Shown: one piece after another, positions 1-10,159 of the stretch
Layout: each line of letters begins with the position of its first letter
How positions within the stretch are numbered: the first letter of the stretch is position 1
From: Haplomitrium mnioides
Taxonomy: Eukaryota; Marchantiophyta; Haplomitriopsida; Calobryales
Length of the DNA stretch: 26,100 nt
NCBI GenBank assembly: GCA_049999725.1
Contig: JBNGIS010018744.1
Location: forward strand, 1 to 26,100
Reading direction: 5' to 3'
Position numbers and translations under genes: made by a program
Notes under the pieces: model-generated
Database searches by the model: none
Told to the model about the DNA's origin: nothing
Seen by the model: the letters and a program-made list of their open reading frames with translations, nothing else

Positions 1-118
1 AAGTCCTTGCGTGCATGGACTTGCAAGTCCATGCGCGCATGGACTTCCAAGTCTTCTTCCGCCTGGACTTCCAAGTCCATGCTCGCATGGACTTCCTTAG
101 TCCTTGCTCGTCTTGTTC
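1..118 (+). repeat. 24-bp palindromic tandem array in methyltransferase intron (copy A)
   Basis: About five units of 24 bp follow each other, with the best unit built on GTCCATGCGCGCATGGAC plus a TTCCAA spacer. The array lies directly before the 3' splice site at 161-163, so it is intronic. The equivalent intron in copy B has the same kind of array. The open frame through it encodes only an octapeptide repeat (MDFQVHAR-like) and is not taken as a gene. Confidence 0.85.
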
Positions 119-163
119 TGACATTTCTGTATTTTCTTTTCTAATGTTTGTTTTTTTTTTTAG

Positions 164-1447
164 GGCGACAAATCTTTCAAGCGGCAGCTGGCCCAAAAAC
201 TTACTACTGCTGCCAATGGAAAGAAAAAATCTGGGGTAGATGTAGCCCCCGAAGAACAGGACCAACCTCCGACGTTGGTTTCTTACCCTCCGGCTTTCGT
301 TCTCCATTGCCAGAAGGCCAGGGAGTGGAAAACACGGCAGCAAAGTGGGGTTGCCTCTCTCACCACAGAAGGAGTGAGAGATGAAGATGAAGATTTACTT
401 TTTTTTGTTGACGGCCTCAACGTGGCGTTCTACCAAGTCCACGGGGAGGCTAATTCCAGGCAACTGAAAAACTTAGTGAAACCTCGGTGTTTCACTTTAG
501 CGATTGCTGACATTCCTTACGGTTACAACCTTAAGGAATGCAAGCATGATGATTCAGAGCCATTTTCAAAAGATGACATTTTTGACATGGTGTCATCTTT
601 TGCGGCAATTACTACTTCGGAATTTTGGTCTTTTGTTGTTATTCATTCATCTCAACAATTCGGCATCGTGGAGGATGNNNNNNNNNNNNNNNNNNNNNNN
701 NNNNNNNNNNNNNNNNNNNNNNNNNNNNNNNNNNNNNNNNNNNNNNNNNNNNNNNNNNNNNNNNNNNNNNNNNNNNNTTTATTTATCTTACGTTGTCGTT
801 ACCTAGTTTAACCTTGTTGTTTTTTTTCCGCAGAGACAAAAGCAACATTCATCATTCTGGTGGTCCCAGAATTGCGCATGCCTACGAGTACTGGACTGTG
901 GGCTATTGGTCAAAAGACGGAAAGAGGAGCATGCGACATTTCAATTTGCAAGCTTCTTCTGCAACAGGACTTCTTCGGCAACCCATGCGTAGCGTTTTTA
1001 GCTGTCCTGCAGTTTCTGCGAAGCTAAAACATCCAGGATGCTCCTGTGAATGTTTATCAGAAACTGCATGCGTTATACAATTTTTTTATTGACCATCTTT
1101 CTACAGAGCAAGATTGGATTCTCGATCTTTGCTCTGGGTCTGGCACAGGCCTTGTCTGTGCTCTAAAGCTAATGCGAAATTGCATCGCGGTGGAATATGA
1201 TAGACGTTAGTCTATCTATATTCCTCAGAGGGTTTTGGAGATGGCTTCCTTGCCATCCGATGTGACTGAGTCACAGATAGTATTTGTGTACCACAAGGAA
1301 CCTGTTCCTCCTAGTACTGCAGGTGCTTTTGGTGACTCTGTGGTGATATCGGGGACTGCAAAGTCTCGTCAGGATTCTGTAGTGGCTGCAAATGCTCAGC
1401 CAGTAGATGTAGATGAGACAGTTCCTCCGAAAGAGGAGATTGTTTGA
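164..1447 (+). pseudogene. DNA amino-methyltransferase (N6-adenine or N4-cytosine type), C-terminal exons, broken
   Basis: These are the last exons of a gene for a bacterial-type DNA methyltransferase that would use S-adenosylmethionine to methylate an exocyclic amino group of adenine or cytosine. One exon begins at 164 after a T-rich TAG acceptor and is open for 171 codons to the assembly gap at 678. It carries motif IV as ADIPYGYN (DIPY at 509-520, for the usual DPPY/NPPY), then a predicted beta strand (FWSFVVIHSS). The next exon starts at 834 after a CAG acceptor. It carries motif I as DLCSGSGTGLVCALKL (from 1124), followed by an acidic strand end, AVEYDRR. Motif IV before motif I is the beta-class order. 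A cytosine-C5 enzyme is unlikely because no PCQ motif is seen. Two in-frame stops, TAA at 1025 and TAG at 1208, break the frame, which ends in TGA at 1445. The target base and specificity cannot be told. Earlier exons are off the window; copy B shows them. Confidence 0.74.
678..777. other. Assembly gap of 100 N
   Basis: Exactly 100 N, a usual placeholder for unknown size. It hides the end of one methyltransferase exon and the start of the intron that finishes at 833, possibly with further coding sequence. Confidence 0.99.
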
Positions 1448-1474
1448 TAAAATGTTTGTACTTTTTTCCTCTAT

Positions 1475-1480
1475 AATAAA
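1475..1480 (+). terminator. Putative polyadenylation signal of copy A methyltransferase gene
   Basis: AATAAA lies 28 bases after the TGA stop, in a T-rich stretch. Copy B has a similar TAATAAAG just after its truncated frame on the minus strand. Confidence 0.5.
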
Positions 1481-1701
1481 ATTTATTTTTTGTACATCTC
1501 AAGAATAAGTTGACCCTTTTGATAGTCCAAGAATGGTTTGATCTCAATTTCTAATCTCAGAATTATGTGTAAGCTTTGCTCATTGTTTAGTTTCTTTGCG
1601 CATTTTAGGATTTGTAGTTCTTCTCCGGTTCTCCTACACGCTTAAGCTATGCAGTTGTTGTTCAGAGTATCGGCACCCATTCGTCAAAGGGTTCTTGTTC
1701 A

Positions 1702-1962
1702 ATGTCCATGCTTGCATAGGCTGTAGGGTTCTTCTTTAGATGCTTGGCGTGTTTTTGCTGTTGGATTGTAGTTGAAAGTCCATGCGTGCATGGCTTCGTT
1801 GTTTTTGTTGAGAGTGAAAGCAAGCAGAGTATTTAGGATTCTTGTTCGGAGTCTATGCGTGCATAGGCTTTACGGTTGTGGTTTGGAGTCTATGCTTGTA
1901 TAGACTTTGTTCGCTACGATGCTCCAAGTCAGGTTTAAAGTCCTTATCTGAATAGACATTTA
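1702..1962 (+). repeat. Dispersed palindromic units in 3' subterminal region of copy A
   Basis: Five degenerate units of the GTCCATGCGTGCATGG/GTCTATGCGTGCATAG type occur at about 1702, 1777, 1847, 1886 and 1938, spaced 40-75 bp apart instead of in tandem. They lie between the methyltransferase gene and the terminus, as in copy B at 7444-7675. Confidence 0.7.
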
Positions 1963-2246
1963 GGTTTTCCTGTAATTTTCTTCTATCGAAATATATATAT
2001 TTTATTTCTTTTTTCTTGAATTTAATTTATTTTCAATAGTGTCAGGCTTTTTCACAATAATTGAATAATCAAAATGTTTGTTTTTTAAGTTCTCTTTCTA
2101 AAAAAGATATTTGAAATACAATCTAAATGGAAAATATGCATTTTTTGTTCATAAAAAACTTTTTTTTTTCCGAAAAAAAGATTTTAGTCTTAAATTTGAT
2201 GTTTTTGAATGACAAATCTTCGAAAAATAAAATTCGATTACCAAGT

Positions 2247-2292
2247 GAAATAGGAACTCAGTAGCGGTTCCTGGTTCAAAGTAGCGGCTGTT
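2247..2292 (+). repeat. Terminal inverted repeat, right end of copy A
   Basis: Read outward it contains AGTAGCGGTTCCTGGTTCAA followed by AGTAGCGGCTGTT. It matches the left terminus of copy B (7003-7048) in reverse complement, with few mismatches over about 45 bp, and the right terminus of copy B (17079-17111) more weakly. The short word AGTAGCGG occurs twice inside it. The exact end is placed where similarity stops. Confidence 0.75.
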
Positions 2293-4936
2293 TGCGTCCA
2301 TAGAACAGGAGGGATGACAACACTTGCATGAAATCTTGAGCTTTAAGATGTCTGCATCTAATTCTAAGAGAAGGAAAACTAACAATCGAGGGAAAGGTGA
2401 GAAGGTCATAGGGAGTTAAGGCACAGAGAAGAAGACCCTCTCATTGGTAGGATGAAAATTATAGAGAAAGAAGATAGTTAATTTTAAATTAAGATAACAT
2501 GACTGTTGGGTGAGATTAGGAAACAGCCTTTAAGATAAGAGCCGAACTACATGGGGTCAATAAGTGATGACGGGGGTTGCAGACAATGTTGGTGCTTCAA
2601 AGGAACAGACTAAACGGATTTGGTGATCCTCTATTTTGATTCCAATAGCTAGCTCAGTGGTGAACAATAAAGAGGTTGGTGTTAGCCCTTCAAAATAGTG
2701 GAACGATCTTGAGAGTAGGTTGAAGATATAATGAAGGAAGCAATAGGGTTAGTTGTTATAATAAAGTAGGTGGTTGAAGGACTAGAGGGAGAAGCCCTCT
2801 GGAGGTTGGAAAAAATAGAAGAGAGAAGAGAGGACATCAGGTTCTTTACTATTGTTCACATTGTAGTATAGTTGCGGCTATCATCTACGAGGATTCTGTA
2901 GCAATTGGTGGGAGTATTCCAGCGGGCTATAATACATGTTGAGGGGCAGCGACCAGAATCGTCACGGAAGGCTAACGTAGAGAGATCATAGAACTTCAGG
3001 GATCTAAATCATTTGACATTACAAGTTGCACCTCCTAATCGGAAGGAATTTCTATCCAACAAGGCATTGGGAGAGGGAATGGAGACCAAAGGAGCTAAGT
3101 TGATGGGGTGCAATTGGGTAGGCTCTACAGAAACCAAGGTTGTGAGGATCTGGCGGCAATTTCTAAAGTCAAGATCTATTCTCCAAAAGTACTCCAACAA
3201 GCCCAAAGAGATACAGACGCAAGTCCGATAGATTGGGATTATGACAAAACAATGACTCCGATAAGGCAGTAGACAAAACTATGACTCAAATGGGTCATAG
3301 GCATAGGAAAACGAGAACTCCAAAGAATTGGCTAAGGATAGAAATGGCAACGCCAATATAATAGATAACTGGCAGAATAGGGATTCCGATATTCTGAATA
3401 TGAATGAAGCAGTGACTCCGATGGAATGATGCTAAGGAGTGAAATGGTGACTCTCATGGAATGGAGATACCACTGGATAGAGATATAGACCAGATGTTAA
3501 AGGGAAGAACTAATCAGTAGGCTTTTTCCGGGGAATATTATCGAACACTAAAGACAATAAATTGGGAAAGATATTGGGTCTAAAGGTGACGTTAGGGATA
3601 TGGGTTGTTGAAAGTGTTGTTCCAACTTCCTTGTAGAAAATAGCGTCGGACAATGGCAAATGACTAGATTAAAGGTGGGACCTACATGTATTCAAAAGAA
3701 CCATTGGTACATGACCAAGCCAAGGAGATGTTGAATCTAGTGGGTATGAAGATGAATGGCTTGGGACCTACGATTCAGAGGAAGAGAAATATGAGGGACC
3801 TATGGATAAAAGACAATCACTATGAGGCAATTTCGAAGAAGCATGTAACAAACCGATAACAACGAGGTACCTTGGGGTGATTCAAGATGATCTGAACATG
3901 AGAACTCTTTCTTCAACACATGCGACAATGATCCTTGATTTCCAGTAGACATAAGAGGGACACGAATGAAAGGGGTTTGCAGTTGTCAAAACTTAGATGG
4001 TGCAAGTGAAAACCCTTTACTCATTGGAAATGATACATGTGCTAAGAACTTTGAGGTCCATCTTCTCAAGATTATAAGACCCACTAATGCTCACTTGCTC
4101 ACTAACAAACCAACCGCACAAATCCAATGGTCGATAGCTTAGTTTGTGCAGCCTAGGCTTAAAACCACATAACTCGAATGCACCTTTTACAAATACATAT
4201 AAGAGGAATCACATAACACAAAGCACGACCTTTTTTCCTAGATCACATCCATTTTCTTATGCTCTGGACTTAAAAACAAACAATTGACACCAAGAGAAAC
4301 ACATAAACATAAAGAGGCAAGCCCATTTTTTTGAGGTTGGCCTTCTGTTGCTAGCCTCAACATCTAGATATTACCCAAAATAAGATGGCATATAACATAG
4401 GAGCTAACACACAGATAGGAACAAGGGGGAACACACTTATTACTCATCTACACAATGGGAGCGTCGCCATCAAAACCACTCAAATAACTTCAAAGCAGAA
4501 TGTCGACAACACATACCCTCCACAGAAACTGTATAGGAGGTCGATTTGCATATCTTTCCTAGCAGACTCAATACTGGAGCTTCTCTACACGTATCATTGG
4601 ATTTCTCTTTTTGTAGATTTTCCACTATCTCGTCTTGTTCCCATCGGCAAGCTTTTCAATACTCAAAGATACACATAGATAGTATCCCAAACATAGGCAT
4701 TGTCATACTTTCCTTACAATCTCCACATAACTTCTTTCATTCCTCTCAGAACACGCCATGAAACTACTTCTCTAGCAAATGTCTCCACATTTTGGTTTCA
4801 TATCTTCTTCTCCCTTCTTTTAGAAGAACTAGAGTAACATTCTTCAATAATTAGTCGAGGGAGTCGAGCAAACAAAAGAGAGAACCAGAGTGAGAACCGG
4901 AGTGATCAAGCATCAAAACAAGAGTCATATCCAATG

Positions 4937-4941
<5 letters not shown>
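2293..4941. other. Stretch without recognisable gene
   Basis: No convincing coding region was found on either strand. Open frames are short (under 100 codons), overlap on opposite strands and show no family motif I know. The stretch up to about 4060 is comparatively G/A-rich on the plus strand; from there it is AT- and C-richer. It may be old, decayed transposon DNA, but I cannot name a family. Confidence 0.5.
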
Positions 4942-4988
<47 letters not shown>

Positions 4989-4998
4989 NNNNNNNNNN

Positions 4999-5045
<47 letters not shown>
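4942..5045. repeat. GA microsatellite, interrupted by 10-N gap
   Basis: About 47 bases of uninterrupted GA repeat, ten N at 4989-4998, and another 47 bases of GA. True repeat length is unknown because the gap sits inside the repeat. The Arg-Glu and Ser-Leu reading frames across it are artefacts. Confidence 0.97.
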
Positions 5046-5049
<4 letters not shown>

Positions 5050-6528
5050 CGCCCACATCCCCTCGCTATACCCAATTTCAAGAAAAGAAAACATTTTCCT
5101 TCTGTATCGTTCATTGAAATGCTCTTGGATTTTTTTTCATCAATTCTTCACCATCCTCCTTGTCTAGTATCCCTATTTCCATCTTGTTGTTGCTGACACA
5201 TACCTTTCTCTAACCAAATCTTGATCGTTGATGAGCTTGACTTCTAGGTCTTCTCTTGCGCTCCATATGCGATTACTTGACTTCTTAATTACAACATAGA
5301 AAACATACTACTAAACAACCTACAAAAAGAAAGGACATAAACACCATCCCACAACTTCTTTCTAGAATTTTCTCACCATATTTGGGTCAACTATTTCTTT
5401 GGACTGTCTTGATAGTCTGCTTTCTTGATCGGAGTTGGCTTGCACATACCCATACTTGCCATCTACATATTAATTTGAGTCTAGCCTAAAGCATAAGTTC
5501 TAATATAACAAAATATAACTATTATCTTATTTTTCTATTCGTTGAAGATGTTGAAAAGTTGATGACACGTCGATGTAGATCTTGATCCTTTGCAATATTG
5601 CTTGAGTCAGATACAGAAAGCTTGTTGTTGAACAAGGGTGGCAAAGATTAGACATTGAATGTATGATGTTTTTGGCAGAGCTCCTCAAAGCCTTTCAGCT
5701 AGCTCAAGTTGGTACGATGACTTCCCAAGATGGAACCTATGGCTGGTGGCTAAGGTAAGAAAAACATTTAAAATTTTATGTGTTGTTTGGTTTGTGTGTG
5801 AGTTGTGTACAGTGTTTGTGAAGATAAGATGACTTGTGTGTACATGTTCTATAGCTGTTATTCCTAAGGGTTTATTGTGTTGAGTTGTTTATCAAATGTA
5901 TATGTATGTGATGGTTGGAGTACATTAGAAGGGCACACTTGAGATGTTGTGACTCTAGCTATTAGCTGCAATTTGGAACCATATTCTGATTTGGATAAAG
6001 CTTAATATGCTTTTATTTCATTAAAATTATTATTTTCATATATGTCTATTTTGTGGAATACAACCTCTATGTATGCCTTTTGAGTTTCTGCATTTCCAAG
6101 TTTTAGCACAAGTAAAATTAGATGCATTTGCTTTATTTTTTTTTGTTATTAGCATCATACCTTGGACCGGAACATGAAATCAGAACTACACACGAAGACT
6201 AGCCTATTGCCCAAAATTGTTTGCAAGCCTGGAACCGGTCCCAAGGGAAAGAAAAGCACCTTCATGGCCTCTCGTGTTATGATAGACCTCACTACCACCA
6301 CGGCCAAATGTTTTCCTTAGATAGCCTACGCAATGGGATGCCTTTCATGTGTGCAGGCTGAATCAACTGGATTTATCAAGTCTAAACCAAAGTCAATTGG
6401 TCCACACATACATTCTTGAGGAGTACTAGTGCTCATGAGGATGTAGAGTTGTATGTTAGGCAATATACTACAACATATTGAGAAGCAAGGCTCCCTCCCC
6501 CCCCTTAGACCATGCGCTTTACCAAACA
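5046..6528. other. Stretch without supported gene; possible lone exon at 5679-5754
   Basis: This is AT-rich DNA with no recognisable protein. The one notable spot is 5679-5754, a 76-base open segment between a TTTTTGGCAG acceptor-like and an AAG|GTAAGA donor-like sequence on the plus strand. It has no recognised homology and no visible partner exons, so it is noted as a possibility only. Confidence 0.4.
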
Positions 6529-6668
6529 CTTATACTCTTCTAAAGTAGTCTATCTAGACTTCCTCTTTCACTTTAATTTGTTGACTTTCTTCCCTTTTGC
6601 CACATGTCCAACTCTCTATAAAGGCATCAATTTTTTGCTACTCTAACTTAGTAATAACTTTCTAGACA
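6529..6668 (-). mobile_element. Fragment of a gypsy LTR (same family as LTR at 24450)
   Basis: Read on the minus strand, it begins TGTCTAGAAAG and continues through TTACTAAGTTAGAGTA, an ATGTGGCAAAAG box and AAAGTCAACAAATTAAAGTG, in the same order as the LTR start at 24450 on the plus strand. It carries one copy of the box that is multiplied in the other LTR. Similarity fades below about 6529, so it is a truncated solo LTR or a relic. Confidence 0.7.
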
Positions 6669-6998
6669 TAGTCGACACTATATCTTGCTTCATTTTTAGC
6701 TATGGCTAATTAAAGATAATGATCGTTATAGACCGACACATTGTTGGAGCTTTAGTTGAATGGAGGTCAACACAAAGCAAAGGAGTAAAAGATTGAAATA
6801 TAGATTCACTTGCAATGGAATAAATTTGAACTTGCAATAAGAGTGACTTAGCAGTTGGTAAGTGACCATACATCGAACGAAGAGGAGGAAACTCTTCCGA
6901 ACAGTTACGTAAATTCCTCTTTATCGTAGGACATGAATGAGATGTATGAGTCCACAAAAGACCCAAGAAGATTCTTTGGTGCAATAGGCACTATTGAC

Positions 6999-7002
6999 TT
7001 GG
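6999..7002. repeat. Candidate target-site duplication, left (TTGG)
   Basis: TTGG directly abuts the left terminus of copy B and is repeated at 17112-17115 directly after the right terminus. Four matching bases could occur by chance, so this is only suggestive. Confidence 0.4.
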
Positions 7003-7048
7003 AATAGCCACTACTTTGAACCAAGAACCGCTACATGGTTCCTGTTTC
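7003..7048 (+). repeat. Terminal inverted repeat, left end of copy B
   Basis: Read inward it starts AATAGCCACTACTTTGAACC and continues AAGAACCGCTAC. In reverse complement it aligns to 2247-2292 of copy A nearly throughout and to 17079-17111 in the GGTTCAAAG core and its flanks. It defines the left boundary of the element. Confidence 0.75.
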
Positions 7049-7443
7049 ATTTTTTGCTCTCATAAATCAAATTTGTAATTTTAGCATCAAAAATCATGAT
7101 TTTCACGCTAGTAATGTTTGTTTTTTTAAATAATACAATTATACATATCAAAATAGCTCACTTTGAGTGCAAAATGTATTGAAAATGAAATTTCTTATGA
7201 GTATTTGAACAATATTACATCTATAACTTCATCTTTCAAAAACATGAGCATCAACAAACAAATAATATAGAAACTTTTATACGACATTTGTTGTTAAATA
7301 TTTTCAAAACAAATAATGATGTCTATAATTTGAAAATTTGATTAAAACATTCAAAATTTATACAAAAAAAAACTTGAAAAAAAAAATCCTAAAGTGTTGG
7401 CGTAAGAGGATTGTTGAAGAAAATATTCGAAAAGATTGCTGAA

Positions 7444-7675
7444 GTCTATACCTACATGGACAACTAAGGCCCAAGTATAAAAAAACTTTGTTTGAAAGAT
7501 ACTTGCGCGCAGAGACAACTACAGCTAACTTGAGCATGAATAACTAAAGCCCATGCCCGCATGGAACCTTGAAGTGATCCAAGACTAATGAGTAATCAAA
7601 GGCAAGGATCGTAGAAGGATGTCTAAGAAGAAACAAAAAAATGAAAAAGGAAAGTGAACTTCCATGCTAGCATAG
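7444..7675 (-). repeat. Dispersed palindromic units, left subterminal region of copy B
   Basis: Degenerate units such as CATGCCCGCATGG (about 7550) and CATGCTAGCATAG (about 7663), plus weaker ones near 7447 and 7505, lie between the terminus and the methyltransferase gene. This mirrors 1702-1962 in copy A. Confidence 0.55.
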
Positions 7676-8095
7676 ACTTCTTTGCTAATTTTCAAAGAAA
7701 AAACCAAATCGTTTTGTTCAAAAATCATTTTGGACACCAAATTGAATTGTGATGAAAAACTTTAAATGGATTGGGAGTGCAACAAGCTTGAACTATAGCA
7801 AGTAAAAATGTGTGAAGAAAATACTTTATTAATAAAAAAGTTCTTTAAATAAATGCTATGGCTCTATCCTCGTTCTCGTCTCTCACAACTCTATCAGTTG
7901 GAAGAGATGCAGCATCGCTTTGCTGCCTTGACTTCCACTCTCTAGCTTTTTGGCAATAAAGCAGAAAAGTTGGAGTATAGGAAACAAGTGTGAGGGCTCT
8001 TGATCTTCTAGGGCTTCTTATACCTCTGATCTTTCTCAGCCTTTGGGAGCTGCAGCCAATTTTTTTGCAAGTTGACATTTGAATGTTTTGTCCCC

Positions 8096-8690
8096 CTGCA
8101 CACAACAAAAATAGAAAAGTATAAGAGGAGACAAAAAAGAAATTAAAGACTAGAGAGAGAAAGACAATTTGAACAAAGACCTTGAACTTAAAAATAGGAT
8201 GGAAATTGAATTCCATGCGCGCTTGGACTAAAAAGTCCATGCGCGCATGGACTAGTTAGTCCAGACACTCATAGACTTTGCAGGGACTGTGAAGTCCATG
8301 CGCGCATGTACAAAAAAGTCTTTGAGTGCTTGGACTAAAAGGTCCATGCGCATATGGACTTCTTAGTCCTTAAGCGTTTGGACTAAGAGGTCCATGCAAG
8401 CTTGGACTTCAAAGTTCATGCGCGCATGGATGTCGTATTCCAAGCGAGCATGTACTTGTAAGGCAAGTCGCACCTAGACGTTGAAGTAATCTACTACTAA
8501 GAACCGAAAGTCCATGCAAGCATGGACCTCCAAGCCAAACGCGTTTGGACTCTAAGGTCCAAGCAAGGAAGGACTGTGCAGTCTATGCGCGCATGGACTT
8601 AAAATGTTTTTTTATCATACTTAAAGACAATTTACAATAAATTCAACAAAACTCTAAAGAAAAAAATGTATAGTGAAGAAGCAAACTTAC
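8096..8690 (-). repeat. Intron of the methyltransferase gene filled with a 24-bp palindromic array
   Basis: The intron is bounded by GTAAGT (8690 downward) and TGTGTGCAG (ending 8096). About 16 units of roughly 24 bp lie at 8211-8601. One unit at 8234-8253 is a perfect 20-bp palindrome, AGTCCATGCGCGCATGGACT. Others vary at the CGCG core, giving GCATATGG, TTAAGCGTTTGG or CAAGCTTGG, often keeping two-fold symmetry. The intron position equals that of copy A. Confidence 0.85.
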
Positions 8691-10159
8691 CAAAAGCTTC
8701 TCAAAAGTGGAATAAAATGCAACCATCTTAGACTCCTCAATGTGGAAAGGGTACTCCTCTCTTACTTCCTCCCAACTGTTGTAGTGAACTTCAGAACAAA
8801 AACTTTTTATCATAATTGCCAAAACTTTATGACTCTTTGCGTCCTGAGACATTTCATCCATTGAAAGCTCTCCGACTTCCATGTGTTTCAAAACTGAAAT
8901 TTTAATTTTGTCAAGAAGACCCTGAAGGGACCTCCAAGGTGTCCACTTCATGTCTTGCATTCTAAGAAATCCCTTGGCCTTTGGCTTCTAGCCCTTCACA
9001 GTATTTTTCTCCCACATCAAAAATATGATCTGTTGTAGATCCCAAAGCTCACCACTTTGAAAAGCGAGCTGGAACCAGTTGTCTTGAGAAGTGACTATCT
9101 TCTCAAGTTTGGATTGAGGCTTGATCTCCAAGGTTTCCAACACCAATTCTCTAATCAATTTTTGGGATGACACCATCCCACTCTCCACAAACCTTTGATG
9201 CCAATATTGGGCCTTTTGAATTGAGGTCATTTCCAACCTATACATCTGGTCGCAGTTGTCATCAATTGCAAAAATACGTGCCTCTGTTGGTGTAAAGCCC
9301 ACATACACATAGAAATTGCATAGCAAAAGCGCCAGATTTTTTTGGCTCCATATTTTGTTATCAAAACTTGCCTTGATGCAACACTGTAATTGCCTCTTGC
9401 AATCTTGTAGCGATACTTATCAAGATTCCTAATATCGAACTCTGACTTGTCCTTCAACCCACACTTTGGGTCAACAACAATGATAAAGAAACTATGCTCA
9501 TATTTGTTTGTGAGCATTCTCTATGCCAAAAGTTCAACAAAATCTTCCATTAGCCTTCTCTTCTAGAAAGATCCCCAATTGTCCAATCCAAGTTTCGGCA
9601 AATTCAAGTTCTCCAGTCTAATAGTGATTTTTTCTTTGTGGACTCTACATCACTAGATTGCAGACTCTTTGATTTTGTTTTTGTCTTCCTTAGACATTGT
9701 TTGAGGGTCCACCTACTCTCGTTCTTGGAAAGTTCGCAACCCCTTGTGAGTTGGCCATTTTAATCTGGGCGTTGGAGCTCGAACTGGCTCCTCCTCTGTT
9801 TCTTGCCCCAAGCTGCTTGGTGTTGAAGATGAAGGGGCAGCAGAAGATGACCTTGCTAGAGATTCAGAGGGGGCTGGCTCCTCCTCAATGACTAGTAATG
9901 GAACATGCTTTTTCTTCTAGACCACCTATTTCTTTTTTTTTAGCCTTATCTCGCTCCACCTCCCTTCTTTTCTTTTGGCAGAAGGTCATGTCGCGTCAAC
10001 AAAAAATGTAGCCTCACTCGGATGCGGCACTAGTTGTTGAATATTAACGCCCTGCTTGGGCTTTAGAATTTTGATGTGAATGGCCGACTTTATGAAATCG
10101 TGTTGGACGCGCTTTGCGTCTTTGTAGCCATTGACATAATTCGCCAAAAACTTAGTAAA

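Larger units (their letters stand above)
1..2292 (+). mobile_element. Copy A of methyltransferase-bearing DNA element (right part only)
   Basis: This is the end-proximal part of a DNA transposon-like element that starts left of the window. It holds an intron tail with palindromic repeats, the last exons of a DNA methyltransferase gene, a 3' region with scattered palindromic units, and a terminal sequence ending near 2292. The order matches copy B (7003-17111) read on the opposite strand, including about 0.85 kb between the end of the methyltransferase gene and the terminus in both. The matching terminus, the shared exon and the shared intron position support a common family. The partner gene and other end of copy A are expected left of position 1. 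Confidence 0.72.

Noticed and set aside
15-239. Open frame with MDFQVHAR-type repeats as a gene
   Set aside because: It is a translation of the intronic 24-bp array. The same happens at 10189-10440, and both run across splice sites of the real gene.
625-1092. Alternative frame through the second methyltransferase exon, open to 1092
   Set aside because: The frame used here joins the recognisable motif I, stays protein-like on both sides of its stops, and continues to 1447. The longer open frame is out of register and has no motif.
164-1447. Cytosine-C5 DNA methyltransferase
   Set aside because: DLCSGSGTG could recall motif I of that family, but there is no PCQ or ENV motif and the amino-methyltransferase motif IV (DIPY) lies upstream in permuted order.
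3009-3231. Overlapping open frames on both strands near 3.1 kb
   Set aside because: They are short, mutually antisense, and show no motif or splice signals.
4906-5167. Arg-Glu and Ser-Leu repeat proteins on the two strands
   Set aside because: They are artefacts of the GA microsatellite and its gap.
8211-8601. CRISPR-like regularly spaced repeats
   Set aside because: The units are contiguous and degenerate along their whole length, with no unique spacers. They sit in a eukaryotic intron and no Cas gene is present. They are a minisatellite.
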